A DNA stretch of 37,212 bases from a virus, in the IMG/VR virus record IMGVR_UViG_3300024255_000070, positions 1 through 37,212 of that record. The stretch is one strand, 5' to 3'. The stretch's first letter is position 1. The number at the start of each line of letters is the position of its first letter. The translations under genes and the position numbers were made by a program. Positions 16,709 through 26,600 of the stretch are shown in pieces. The notes beneath the pieces were generated by a model. The model ran no database searches and was not told the DNA's origin. It saw only the letters and a program-made list of their open reading frames with translations.

Positions 16709-19700
16709 ATGCCTATAAACACAGATCTTAATAAGTCACCATACTTTGACGATTTTGACGTCGAGAATCAATACTATCGCGTATTGTTTAAGCCAGGATT
16801 TGCTGTTCAAGCGCGCGAACTGATTCAACTTCAGTCAATGCTTCAAAATCAGGTTGAACAATTTGGAGATAACATCTTCAAAGAAGGAAGCGTTATTAAA
16901 GGTTGTAACTTTACAAACCTTGACAGCCTGCAATTCGTTAAAATAAATGATGCCCTTGGTGGTACTGACATTAATCCTTTAGCATATATCCCTAAAGTTG
17001 AGATTGAAACTATTGGTGGTATTGATGTAGAAATCGATTATGTTTACGTTTTAAGTAATGCCGCAGGTCTGCGAGCAGCCATTGTCCAGGCAGCAAACGG
17101 TTTCCTCGCTGATCCGGTTAACAAGAAAACATTCTTCATTAATTACTTAAACACCATTCCAGGCCAAGAAAAATTCAACAAAGGTGATACACTTACTATT
17201 ACCTTATTTAGATATAAGCGTGGTACTACTGACGAAGTATTCGCTCCATCTGATGTCACACCACCTACTCTTTCTGTAATTTCTTTACCATCGGATGATG
17301 CGGTTGGTGATTCATTTGGTATTCAATCAGCACCCGGTGTTATTTTCCAGAAAGGTCACTTTATATTTGCGGGTGAGCAAACACTTGTTGTATCTAAATA
17401 CAATCGAGTACCAGACGGTGTTTCAGTAGGTTATAAGATTACTGAGCGAAATGTTAATGCTCTTGAAGATGCACAACTTTTCGACAATGCAAATGGATCC
17501 GCTAACGAAAACGCTCCTGGTGCTGATCGACTTAAGCTTACACCAGAACTTATCGTTGTTAATAGCGAAACAGGTAATAGTGATGTCGAATTTTTCTCTT
17601 TGATTCGATACCAAAATGGTAATGCAGTAACAATTCGAGACGTTTCTCAATATAACGTTCTCGGTGAAGAGATGGCCCGCCGGACTTATGAAGAATCAGG
17701 TAACTATGTACTTGATAACTTCGACGTAATTTCAGATGACCTTGTTCCTTCAGGATCAGCACCAGGTACGCCAGCATCAGCACATGCAGTGTTAGGAACC
17801 GGTGTTGCTTATGTTAAAGGTTATCGAGTTGAGAACAATGCAGAACGCTCCTTCCCTATTGATCAAATAACTGAAACAGAAACTGCAGCCAACCAAGCGG
17901 TATCAACTGCTTATGGTTACTATCTTGATGTTACTGGTTTTAGTGGTAAAATTGATTTAAATCGAGCAACGGTTGATATTCAAGATTCTGGTGGTTCGTC
18001 TATCGGTTCTTGTCAAGCGATTAACATTACACCTACAAAAGCCTATATCACAAACGTAGTAATGGTAGGTGCAGTACAAGATATTGCTAAGCTTTCAGAT
18101 GGAAACGGATTTGTTTCAGTAGGAAATGTAATTCGAAATGTAGGACTTAAGCCACTCATTTTCCGCACTGGTTTGGTAAGCTTATTCTCGACCTCAGATA
18201 CTTTGATTCCAGTACGACAACAGGTATCTGCAACTGCCCAAACAAACGTCATCACGATTACAGCAGGCCCAGGTGAAGACTTTGTATGTGATAATAACGA
18301 CGTATTGGTTGTTGCGGCAGGTGGTGCTTATCCAACAATCACTTCAACTACCACACAGACTAATAACAGTGAGCTGGTGATTGAGCTGGATCCATCTGGA
18401 GGTCCTTGGAGTTCAGTAGAGGTTTACTATAACGTTCGTTTGATTGGCTCCACAGATGGTGTAGAGCCTTATGGTAAGGTAGTAGAAGAACCGTTTGTAC
18501 GTGTTGATCATACCCTAGGCCAAAACAAATATAGCCTTGGTTTCCCAGACGTATTTGAAATTATTAGTATCGAAGACACATTAGGAACTGATTACACCAA
18601 GAGCTTTAAGCTGCATAATAACCAAAAAGATACTCACTACGATATTTCATATATTGAATACATCCAAGGTCGACCACGTCCTGGTAACCAGCGATTGATT
18701 ATTCAATTAAAGTGCTTTAAAGTAATTAGTTCATCTGGTGATTACTACTTTACAATTAACAGTTATCCCAATACAATTCAACCATCTGATATTCCAGCTT
18801 ACGTAGCTGATGCAGGTGATTCATATAGTTTACGAGAGTGCTTTGACTTTAGACCAGTCGCAGATAAAGCAGCTAATGCAAACTATGGTGCAAACGACGG
18901 GCCAACCGCTCCTATTATTGCTGGAACCGTAGGTGGTGCAGTTACTACCTTTGGTGCTGATGGTCACGGTACACCTCTCATCCCTGCAGTCGATCAAGCA
19001 ATTACAACTGACATCGAATATTACTTAGCACGTATCGACAGTATTGTTGTTGATTCTTATGGTGAAATTAAACTTCTTAAAGGTAAAGAGCAAGATAACC
19101 CAACACCACCACGAGTAAGTCGAGAAGAGTTTGCCGTTGCTGAAGTTCGAGTCCCTGGCTTTCCAGCTCTATCAGCTCGAGCAGCTGATGCTCAAAATAA
19201 ACGAGCACATGCAATTACTTGTAAGGGCACAGGTGTTAAAAACTTTACTATGAAAGACATGCATTCTCTCGAAAAGAGAATCGACAATATGTCTTATTAC
19301 ATCTCATTGAATCAGCTTGAATCTGATACACAAAATATGCGAGTACTCGATGAGAATGGACTTAACAGATTTAAAAATGGATTTATTGTAGATCCATTCA
19401 ATGATATTTCTCTTTCAAACATTAAAGATCCTTTATTTAGTGCAGCGATTCCGCATGGTCGTAAGGTACTTACTCCTTCAGTCAAGCAATTCCCTATTGA
19501 TCTTAAATATAAGACAAGCTCCGGCGCTTCCTTATTCCCTTCAGCCACAAGTGCTAAGGTGGGTACACTAGGTCGAGATTCAAATGTCGCTTTCATAGAC
19601 CAACCTTCAGCAACTGGTTTTAGAACTTGTGCAAACAACTTCTACCAGTACAAAGGTAACGGTTACATTTCACCTCCTTACGACGTGAACTATGACACTA

Positions 19701-22174
19701 CGGTCAATCCAGTGACAATTGATGTTGATATGACTGGAGCATTTAGCGAACTCATTGATAACATTCAAGAAGTACTACCACTTACTGATACCAGTTACGA
19801 ATATGTTCCTGGCGAATATTGGGGTGGTGATTGGTGGTGGAACAGATGGTGGCATGGCGGATGGCACCACCCACGTTATCGTAACCGTCGGTATGGATAC
19901 AATCCCGGCACATTCCGAGAAGTTACCACTCAGCGTGATATCGATATCTCAATGCCTGAGAATACTAGCGTTTCAGTTCCTGTTGGAGACTTTGTTAGTA
20001 ATGTACAGTTCAAGCCATTTATTGCTGGCAGGGATGTTAAGGTCTATATGTCAGGTCTTCGTCCAAACACTCAACATTATTTCTTCTTCGACAAGACAGA
20101 CGTTAATGCTAATGTAATCCCAGGAAGTGCTGTTGACGATGTTAACCTAGTTGAGCGATTAGGCGAATACGGTGATGCAGTATCTACTGATGCAAATGGT
20201 GTATTACGTGCAGTCTTTACAATCCCTGGTGAAACATTCTTCGTCGGTGATCGCGTATTAGATATTGTGGATGTTGATTCTTACGACAATATTAATTCAG
20301 CTGCAACATCTACAGGTTTTGTTACATACCGTGCTTATAACTTCTCAATGGAGCGTACATCTCTTACTCAAACAACTCGTAAGCCAGATGCTGATGTAGC
20401 TAAGACAACCACTGTTCGAAATGTTGTTCGAAGACCAGAAGGTCGTGATCCACTTGCTCAAACATTCTTTGTTAAGAAAGGTATGGGTGCTGGAAGCAAT
20501 ACAGTATTCTTATCTCAGGTTGATGTATTCTTCAAGCGAGTTAGTACAGAGAATGGTATCACCTGTCAGATACGAGAAGTTGTTAATGGTTTCCCAACAA
20601 ACGAAATCATTCCATTCTCGAAGTCTCGTAAACTACCTTCTGATTTAGTAGGGGCTGCATCTGATGACGCTTCGGTTCCAACTACATTTACTTTTGAAGC
20701 TCCTGTAAGATTGGATGTAGAAAAAGAATATGCATTAGTATTACAAGCAGATGCTAACGATCCTAACTACTTGCTGTTCATATCTCAAATCGGACAAAAT
20801 GATCTTACGCCTGGAGCGACTCAAGGAACTGCTATTGTACAGGACTGGGGTGATGGTGTTCTATTTAGTTCAACAAACAACAGTGCTTGGAAGTCATACC
20901 AAGACGAAGATTTAAAGTTCAAGCTTTATCGACATAACTTTAACGAGTCTGCTGGTTCAATTACAATGACAGCAAATGATTGTGAGTTCTTGACTATCAG
21001 CGACGTTACTGGCCGATTCAATACCGGTGAGCTTGTTTACCAGCAAAAGGCTTTTGCAGGCTCAACATCTGCAACTGTAAGTATGGCAATAAATACAGCA
21101 ATCATTACCGGTACAGATCTCGATGATACGTTTAACGAGAATGACTTTATTCTAATAAATGATGCTGGTGCTACTCGTAAAGATATCTTTAAAGTTATCA
21201 GTGTCGATTCCGCATCGCAACTTACTGTGAATAAGCCAACATCGTTTGCGGTAAGTGGAGGAACTTGTGCAGCAGTGGTGGTAGGTAACATAAGTTACTA
21301 TAATGTACTAAGACCATTTACTATGAACCTCGAGCACAGTTCAGCTAAGCCATCACGAGTATTCCAAGCAAGTAATCCTTCAGATGCAACAACTAAGATT
21401 GTTGGACTCGACAGTGGCAAGACTGCTGACATTACAACGGTTGATGATATTAATCTAAGCTATGTTCAAGCAATGATTCAGAAAACAGAAGATACTGTTG
21501 CAACTACAACTCTTGATGGAACATTCGTTTCACCAGCAGACGTAAGCAGTACTTACACTAAAGGCTTAAAGTTTAATGGTAACATTCACTTCCCAGAAAA
21601 GGGTGTGATGGTATATAGTAAATCTAACGATGTTAATGAAACTAAAGCATTCAACTTTACAGTCAACTTAGAAAACAGCGGTAACGTAACATCTACACCT
21701 GTGGTTGATATCGAAATTGCTAAACTATTCGCATATCAATATAACATCAATAATGATGCATCTGATCCTGATGCGGTGTTTATTTCAAACCGCGTAGAAC
21801 TGGCTGAAGATCTTGACGCCGAAGATATGGAAGTAACTATCAGCGCATATCGCCCTAACGGTACAGACATTAAGGTTTACATTAAGCCTCAGAATGTTTA
21901 CGATGGTCAGAGCTTTGGTGAGATGGAATGGGTAGAATTAGAAATGTTTGAAGGTGTAAATTTATTCTCTTCAAATATTAACATCGGTGATTTTAAAGAG
22001 TACAAGTATAAGGTAGCTGAGTCGGATAAGGATGTTAATGGACTACTACAATATACTAGCAATGCTGGTACTTTCTCTGGATTTAGAAAGTTTGCCATCC
22101 GCATTGATATGCTATCACCTAACATCCACAACGCTCCCACATTAAACGATTACAGGGCCATAGCGTTATCCTAG
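16709..22174 (+). CDS. Giant DUF4815-type baseplate/fibre-base structural protein (gp9/gp10 position)
   Basis: The product has 1821 residues. The N-terminus (NKSPYFDDFDVENQYYRVLF, then PGFAVQARELIQLQSMLQNQ and FGDNIFKEGSVIKG) is the DUF4815 signature found in large wedge/fibre-base proteins of marine T4-like phages. The middle is beta-rich. Residues 860-900 (MKDMHSLEKRIDNMSYYISL) look like a helical stalk. Residues 1037-1064 are an extraordinary Trp/His/Arg/Gly segment with seven Trp in 1038-1052. From D1247 (DPLAQTFFVKKG, then VFLSQVDVFFKR) comes a recurrent virion domain that may bind receptors or neighbouring fibres. It follows gp8 after 15 bases, where T4 has gp9 and gp10, but similarity to those is not visible. 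It probably links fibres to the wedge. Confidence 0.75.
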   Translation: MPINTDLNKSPYFDDFDVENQYYRVLFKPGFAVQARELIQLQSMLQNQVEQFGDNIFKEGSVIKGCNFTNLDSLQFVKINDALGGTDINPLAYIPKVEIETIGGIDVEIDYVYVLSNAAGLRAAIVQAANGFLADPVNKKTFFINYLNTIPGQEKFNKGDTLTITLFRYKRGTTDEVFAPSDVTPPTLSVISLPSDDAVGDSFGIQSAPGVIFQKGHFIFAGEQTLVVSKYNRVPDGVSVGYKITERNVNALEDAQLFDNANGSANENAPGADRLKLTPELIVVNSETGNSDVEFFSLIRYQNGNAVTIRDVSQYNVLGEEMARRTYEESGNYVLDNFDVISDDLVPSGSAPGTPASAHAVLGTGVAYVKGYRVENNAERSFPIDQITETETAANQAVSTAYGYYLDVTGFSGKIDLNRATVDIQDSGGSSIGSCQAINITPTKAYITNVVMVGAVQDIAKLSDGNGFVSVGNVIRNVGLKPLIFRTGLVSLFSTSDTLIPVRQQVSATAQTNVITITAGPGEDFVCDNNDVLVVAAGGAYPTITSTTTQTNNSELVIELDPSGGPWSSVEVYYNVRLIGSTDGVEPYGKVVEEPFVRVDHTLGQNKYSLGFPDVFEIISIEDTLGTDYTKSFKLHNNQKDTHYDISYIEYIQGRPRPGNQRLIIQLKCFKVISSSGDYYFTINSYPNTIQPSDIPAYVADAGDSYSLRECFDFRPVADKAANANYGANDGPTAPIIAGTVGGAVTTFGADGHGTPLIPAVDQAITTDIEYYLARIDSIVVDSYGEIKLLKGKEQDNPTPPRVSREEFAVAEVRVPGFPALSARAADAQNKRAHAITCKGTGVKNFTMKDMHSLEKRIDNMSYYISLNQLESDTQNMRVLDENGLNRFKNGFIVDPFNDISLSNIKDPLFSAAIPHGRKVLTPSVKQFPIDLKYKTSSGASLFPSATSAKVGTLGRDSNVAFIDQPSATGFRTCANNFYQYKGNGYISPPYDVNYDTTVNPVTIDVDMTGAFSELIDNIQEVLPLTDTSYEYVPGEYWGGDWWWNRWWHGGWHHPRYRNRRYGYNPGTFREVTTQRDIDISMPENTSVSVPVGDFVSNVQFKPFIAGRDVKVYMSGLRPNTQHYFFFDKTDVNANVIPGSAVDDVNLVERLGEYGDAVSTDANGVLRAVFTIPGETFFVGDRVLDIVDVDSYDNINSAATSTGFVTYRAYNFSMERTSLTQTTRKPDADVAKTTTVRNVVRRPEGRDPLAQTFFVKKGMGAGSNTVFLSQVDVFFKRVSTENGITCQIREVVNGFPTNEIIPFSKSRKLPSDLVGAASDDASVPTTFTFEAPVRLDVEKEYALVLQADANDPNYLLFISQIGQNDLTPGATQGTAIVQDWGDGVLFSSTNNSAWKSYQDEDLKFKLYRHNFNESAGSITMTANDCEFLTISDVTGRFNTGELVYQQKAFAGSTSATVSMAINTAIITGTDLDDTFNENDFILINDAGATRKDIFKVISVDSASQLTVNKPTSFAVSGGTCAAVVVGNISYYNVLRPFTMNLEHSSAKPSRVFQASNPSDATTKIVGLDSGKTADITTVDDINLSYVQAMIQKTEDTVATTTLDGTFVSPADVSSTYTKGLKFNGNIHFPEKGVMVYSKSNDVNETKAFNFTVNLENSGNVTSTPVVDIEIAKLFAYQYNINNDASDPDAVFISNRVELAEDLDAEDMEVTISAYRPNGTDIKVYIKPQNVYDGQSFGEMEWVELEMFEGVNLFSSNINIGDFKEYKYKVAESDKDVNGLLQYTSNAGTFSGFRKFAIRIDMLSPNIHNAPTLNDYRAIALS

Positions 22175-22187
22175 GGGTAGACTTATC

Positions 22188-22370
22188 ATGCAAAGTAAAA
22201 AAGATCCAATAACCGGTGCTGTTCTCAATACCGATGTTGAAGCGCTGAATAAATATAAAGTAGAGCGTAAGTACTACCGTAAAGTTGACAGGCTCCATGA
22301 TGATATCGTAGAAATCAAGAAGAGCATAACACTTATTTACGACAGAATACAAAAGTTGGAATCCGAATAA
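22188..22370 (+). CDS. Small coiled-coil protein, function unknown
   Basis: The product has 60 residues and is highly charged (KYKVERKYYRKVDRLHDDIV). Hydrophobic residues are spaced in heptads across about residues 28-58, predicting one coiled-coil helix with no membrane segment. It lies between the 1821-residue protein and an S74 fibre, one base before the latter's start, so it is probably co-translated. It could be a small fibre chaperone or linker, but no family is recognised. The length and tight packing support it being a real gene. Confidence 0.65.
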   Translation: MQSKKDPITGAVLNTDVEALNKYKVERKYYRKVDRLHDDIVEIKKSITLIYDRIQKLESE

Positions 22371-22371
22371 A

Positions 22372-23574
22372 ATGGCAAAACCACTAATAACCGAAGTAAC
22401 TACCAGTCAGACGTTTGAGAATTGGCTTGCTAAGACTAATGAAATGGTCGGCATATTCAAAGACGAAGTAATGACTGCGTCAGGCTCTGGGGATACAACA
22501 GACGGAGACGCTACACTAACCGGTATTTTTACAGCTGATAATCTTGTTGTAGATGCAGGTAACGGTGGTGATCTTAAAACTGATCTTATTAACTCTGCAT
22601 CGAGTTCCGGTACGGTTGCATTCGGATCTCCCGTTGAGATTACAGCTGCTGCTAATCCTGCCGCTATATTTAATAACGTTGCATCTGGTGGCCAAGTTCG
22701 TTTCACCGATGGAAGCTTTAGTTGGGATGTGGGTATTGATGATACTCAAGCCGACTCAAACTTTATTATCGACACTGGCGTCGCTCCTGTTAAGTTTGAA
22801 CTTTCAACTGCAGGTGTATTAACAATTCCTAGTATTGTATGTACTGGAACTGTTACTGCGGCCTCATTTGTTGGTGCATCTCAATTCTCTGATACCGATG
22901 ACGTTCCTGAAGGTTCCACTAATCTTTACTTCACAAATGCTCGAGTCGCTAGTGCACTTCAACCTGGGGTTGGTCCTGCTAATGTAAGTGTTAACTATAA
23001 CGCTAGTACTGATATTACTACATTAAATACGCCAAAAGATATACAACAACGAAAGATTAGTTTCGAAGGTTCGGGCTATGCCTCACATGTTAGAGGAACT
23101 CTCGACGGTGCGAATCCTGTTGGACAACTACGAGTTACACTTGCAGGATCAGAGTACTCTACTGCTGAGTGGACTACTGGAGGGTTTAATGTTCTGGGTG
23201 ATCTTGACGTTTCAGGAACCGCTCAAATCGATACTAACCTAACGGTTACTGGTAACATTACTGCATCAGGCAACGTTGTTACCGCATCTGATCAACGATT
23301 AAAAGAAAATTTAATGATTATACCCAACAGCCTAGACAAACTTATGTCGGTGAATGGGTACACATTTAATAAAATTGGTAGTGATACTGTCGAATCCGGT
23401 GTTATAGCACAGGAAGTTGAAAGAGTCCTGCCTGAAGTTATTTATGATATACAAAAAAATGATGGAGTGTATAAAGGCGTGAACTACAATGGCCTTATCC
23501 CTCTACTATTGGAAGCAATTAAAGAATTGAAAGAAAAAGTAGAAGTTTTAGAAAGTCGCTTACCAAGCGAATAG
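22372..23574 (+). CDS. Tail fibre with C-terminal self-cleaving S74 intramolecular chaperone
   Basis: The product has 400 residues. Residues 1-300 are beta-rich fibre shaft, including a motif frequent in marine phage fibres (DTDDVPEGSTNLYFTNARV, about 182-200). Residues 306-400 are the peptidase S74 chaperone: SDQRLKEN with S306 and K311 as the Ser-Lys catalytic pair known from endosialidase chaperones, then VNGYTFNKIG, SGVIAQEVERVLPEV and NYNGLIPLLLEAIKELKEKV, ending in a coiled coil. In this family the chaperone drives trimer folding and then cuts itself off before the Ser, here between A305 and S306. The final virion protein would therefore be about 305 residues. Start ATG 22372 follows the previous stop by one base. 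Confidence 0.85.
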   Translation: MAKPLITEVTTSQTFENWLAKTNEMVGIFKDEVMTASGSGDTTDGDATLTGIFTADNLVVDAGNGGDLKTDLINSASSSGTVAFGSPVEITAAANPAAIFNNVASGGQVRFTDGSFSWDVGIDDTQADSNFIIDTGVAPVKFELSTAGVLTIPSIVCTGTVTAASFVGASQFSDTDDVPEGSTNLYFTNARVASALQPGVGPANVSVNYNASTDITTLNTPKDIQQRKISFEGSGYASHVRGTLDGANPVGQLRVTLAGSEYSTAEWTTGGFNVLGDLDVSGTAQIDTNLTVTGNITASGNVVTASDQRLKENLMIIPNSLDKLMSVNGYTFNKIGSDTVESGVIAQEVERVLPEVIYDIQKNDGVYKGVNYNGLIPLLLEAIKELKEKVEVLESRLPSE

Positions 23575-23597
23575 TCACATTAGTCCAATAATGGTCT

Positions 23598-23605
23598 TAT
23601 AAATA
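23598..23605 (+). promoter_or_regulatory. T4-type late promoter element (TATAAATA)
   Basis: An exact match to the T4 late promoter octamer TATAAATA lies in the 53-base gap between the S74 fibre and the giant fibre gene, 23 bases before the ATG at 23628. A good ribosome site (AAGGAAAGG) lies between them. It probably drives the giant gene and the genes after it late in infection. Confidence 0.7.
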
Positions 23606-23627
23606 TAAAGTAAAAAGGAAAGGCTAG

Positions 23628-26600
23628 ATGGCGAAGATTTCAGAATTACCTCCGATTACCGGTGATAATACTAGATCAGAAGATCTATTTGTTATTGTCA
23701 ATCTGGTACAAGGTGATGATGGCACATCAAACATCACTCGTAAAGAACTCGTACAGGCCATTCAGTACGAGGTATTTGATCGGATCACGATTACCGGCGG
23801 AGACATTTCCGGCGCGTTCATCCACGACCTGCGCATTGATCGAGTCATTATCGACAATTCTGACATCGAAGATACTAACTTTGAACGAGGGACGATTGAC
23901 GATACTGTCATTACGAACTCGGATGCTAATAACTTAATCATTACCTCATCCGAATTTAATATCGGTGAGATTAACGACTCTACAGCAAACAACGTAATCA
24001 TTACTCAGTCTGAGTTCAACGACGGCGAGATTAATGATTCAACCGGTAATAATGTTGTACTCACGAATTCAGAACTTAATGATAGTACAGCAAACAATGT
24101 TGTAATAACAAATTCTGAATTTAATGATGGGTCGATTGAAGATTCCACTGCTAACAATATTGTAATAACAAATTCCGAGTTTACTGATGGAGAGATCTTT
24201 GACTCTACCGGTAACAATGTAGTACTTACAAATTCTGAGTTAAACGACTCTACCGCAAATAACGTAGTTATTACTGATTCTCAGTTTAATGACGGAACCG
24301 GCAACAACGTAGTACTTACCAGATCTACCATTGATACTTCTGTCTTTACGAACGGTGAAATTGAAGATTCGGTTGCAAGCAACGTTGTTATAACTGATTC
24401 TGAATTTAATAACGGTACTGGTAATAATGTAGTACTTACAAATTCTACTATTGATGATTCTACAATCACCGATAGCACTGCTGATAATTTAGAAATTGCT
24501 AATTCAACGTTTACAGATGGCGCAATTGAAGATTCAACAGCAAACAACGTTACAATTACTCAGTCTGATCTTGATAATGTTGAAATCATTAACTCAGACT
24601 TCTCTGATGGTACCGGCAATAACAACGTCTTTACCAATACTACAATTGACCAAGGTACAATTCAGAATTCTGAAATTACTAATTCATCCTTTACAGGAAC
24701 GATGGATAATGTAGTAGCTCAGAACATGACCATCACGAGTTCAAGTGCTGATGGCTTTAGTCAAACAAGATCAACGTTCGACAGTGGTGATGTTACTAAG
24801 TCAACGTTCGACAATGGTATCGTTAAGGATTCTACTCTTGTCGACTTTGACATGGATCTCAATGATAAGTTTGAGCCACCTCTTGATCAAGATAGCTACT
24901 TTGCTATTAAGAACGAAAAGACAGGTCAAACAGAACAAATTTCTTACAGTCAATTATTTGACGAAGTATCGAAGAGTACTGCACAGGCTCTTAAAGTTCA
25001 CGTTGATGCTGCATCAGGTAATGATGACAACCCAGGAACTATGTTACAGCCAGTTCAAAGTATGGAACGAGCGTTTGAGCTTTGTTTAGAAAAGGCTGGT
25101 GGATCATTTGATCGAAATGCTTTAAACAACTCAGTTCATATTTCTGCAGGGCCAGGAACATATTACACCAAGGGTAACTTGATGTTGCCGGATGATTGTT
25201 CGGTTACTTCTACATCTGGTCAGTATGCCACGGTTATTGAAGCACTTCCAGGTTATGAAAATAACAATGCGATTCTAGTAGGTTCTGGTTGTTATGTACA
25301 GGGCTTCTCTTACATGAACTGGAAGATCGATAACTTCGATTTCCCAGAAGGTGGATTCGCGGTTGCTTATCGACCAGGCGCTAAGTTACTTCGTTCTCCA
25401 TACTTGAGAGACTCAACTCAGCTTTCAAACTTTGTTCGTTCTGATGTTGAACCACCTCTTAACCCATACAACACCAAAGGTACACTAGCTGACCTTGGTA
25501 GAGAGTTTACACTTGAAGTTGGCATGACAGGACAAAATGCTAACCCTGCATTGTCGTTGTGGCAAGAAGGTGATGAAGTTACATTCTCATCTGGTGCAGT
25601 TGGTTATCTCTCTTGGGATGACAGCATGGATGCAGCTCAGGGTATTGATCGTGACGTCGACCAAAATCGTAAGATTCGAGTACGAAACCTTAAGAACAAT
25701 CGAGGTTTTGCGGTAGGTGATACCGTACAATGTGAATCAGGCGGAACAGGAACAGTAGCATCCATCGGCATCGACGACTTCCCTAACAGGTTGGTAGGTC
25801 GAGGTGGTGGTTGTGTACTTGCAGACCGAAGAGTTCTAGATCCAGATTCACTATATACATATGTACTATGTTTTGGTTTCACACCTCGTACTCAGAACGG
25901 TATCGGTTATGTAGCACGGGATGGTGCTGGTGTAAACGGTATTGGTTCTCTGTCAATCTTCGTACGTATTGCATTCTACGCCTTGAACGGCGGACAAATG
26001 ACATTGAACAACTCAGGTACTCAGTTCGGTGACATCTCAATGCGAGCAAAAGGTACCACAAGGTTCTTTGCTCCTAAGTCTACTAGCGCTGCTAACATAT
26101 TTGGTAACACGGCATTTGCCGACACTATCGAAGCAAATGAGCCACTTATCATCGACGACATGGTCGACTTCATAACTGCAAATACTGCTTCGGGCGGATT
26201 GGGTTATAAAGGATATGATGCTGATAAGTGTGAGCGAGATTCTAAGATTATCCTCGATGGTCTTGGATATGACATTGCTCTTGATAGTAACTACTGGGGT
26301 CGATTAGCAGGTATTTCTTACCGTTCACCAATTTCATATGTAGTCCCAGGCGAGCAGCTTGAAGAAACTCTTGGTGCTAACGAGTACATGCAAGCTCGAG
26401 TGCAAGATCTCTTCGAAGGTGATCCAGCAATTGTAGCACGAGCAAATACCTCGATGCAAGAACTGTACAATGTTCTTCAATACGGTGAAGAAAACATTAA
26501 CCCAATTACTTGGGTACCAACATCTGTTGAACAAACTGCAGCTCGGGAACTTCTCCAAGATAATAGAACATTCATTCAAACTGAGTTGACCAACTGGATC

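Noticed and set aside
19755-20117. 120-codon + strand open frame in another frame of the DUF4815 gene
   Set aside because: It overlaps the main frame completely, and its odd composition reflects the Trp-rich stretch read out of frame.
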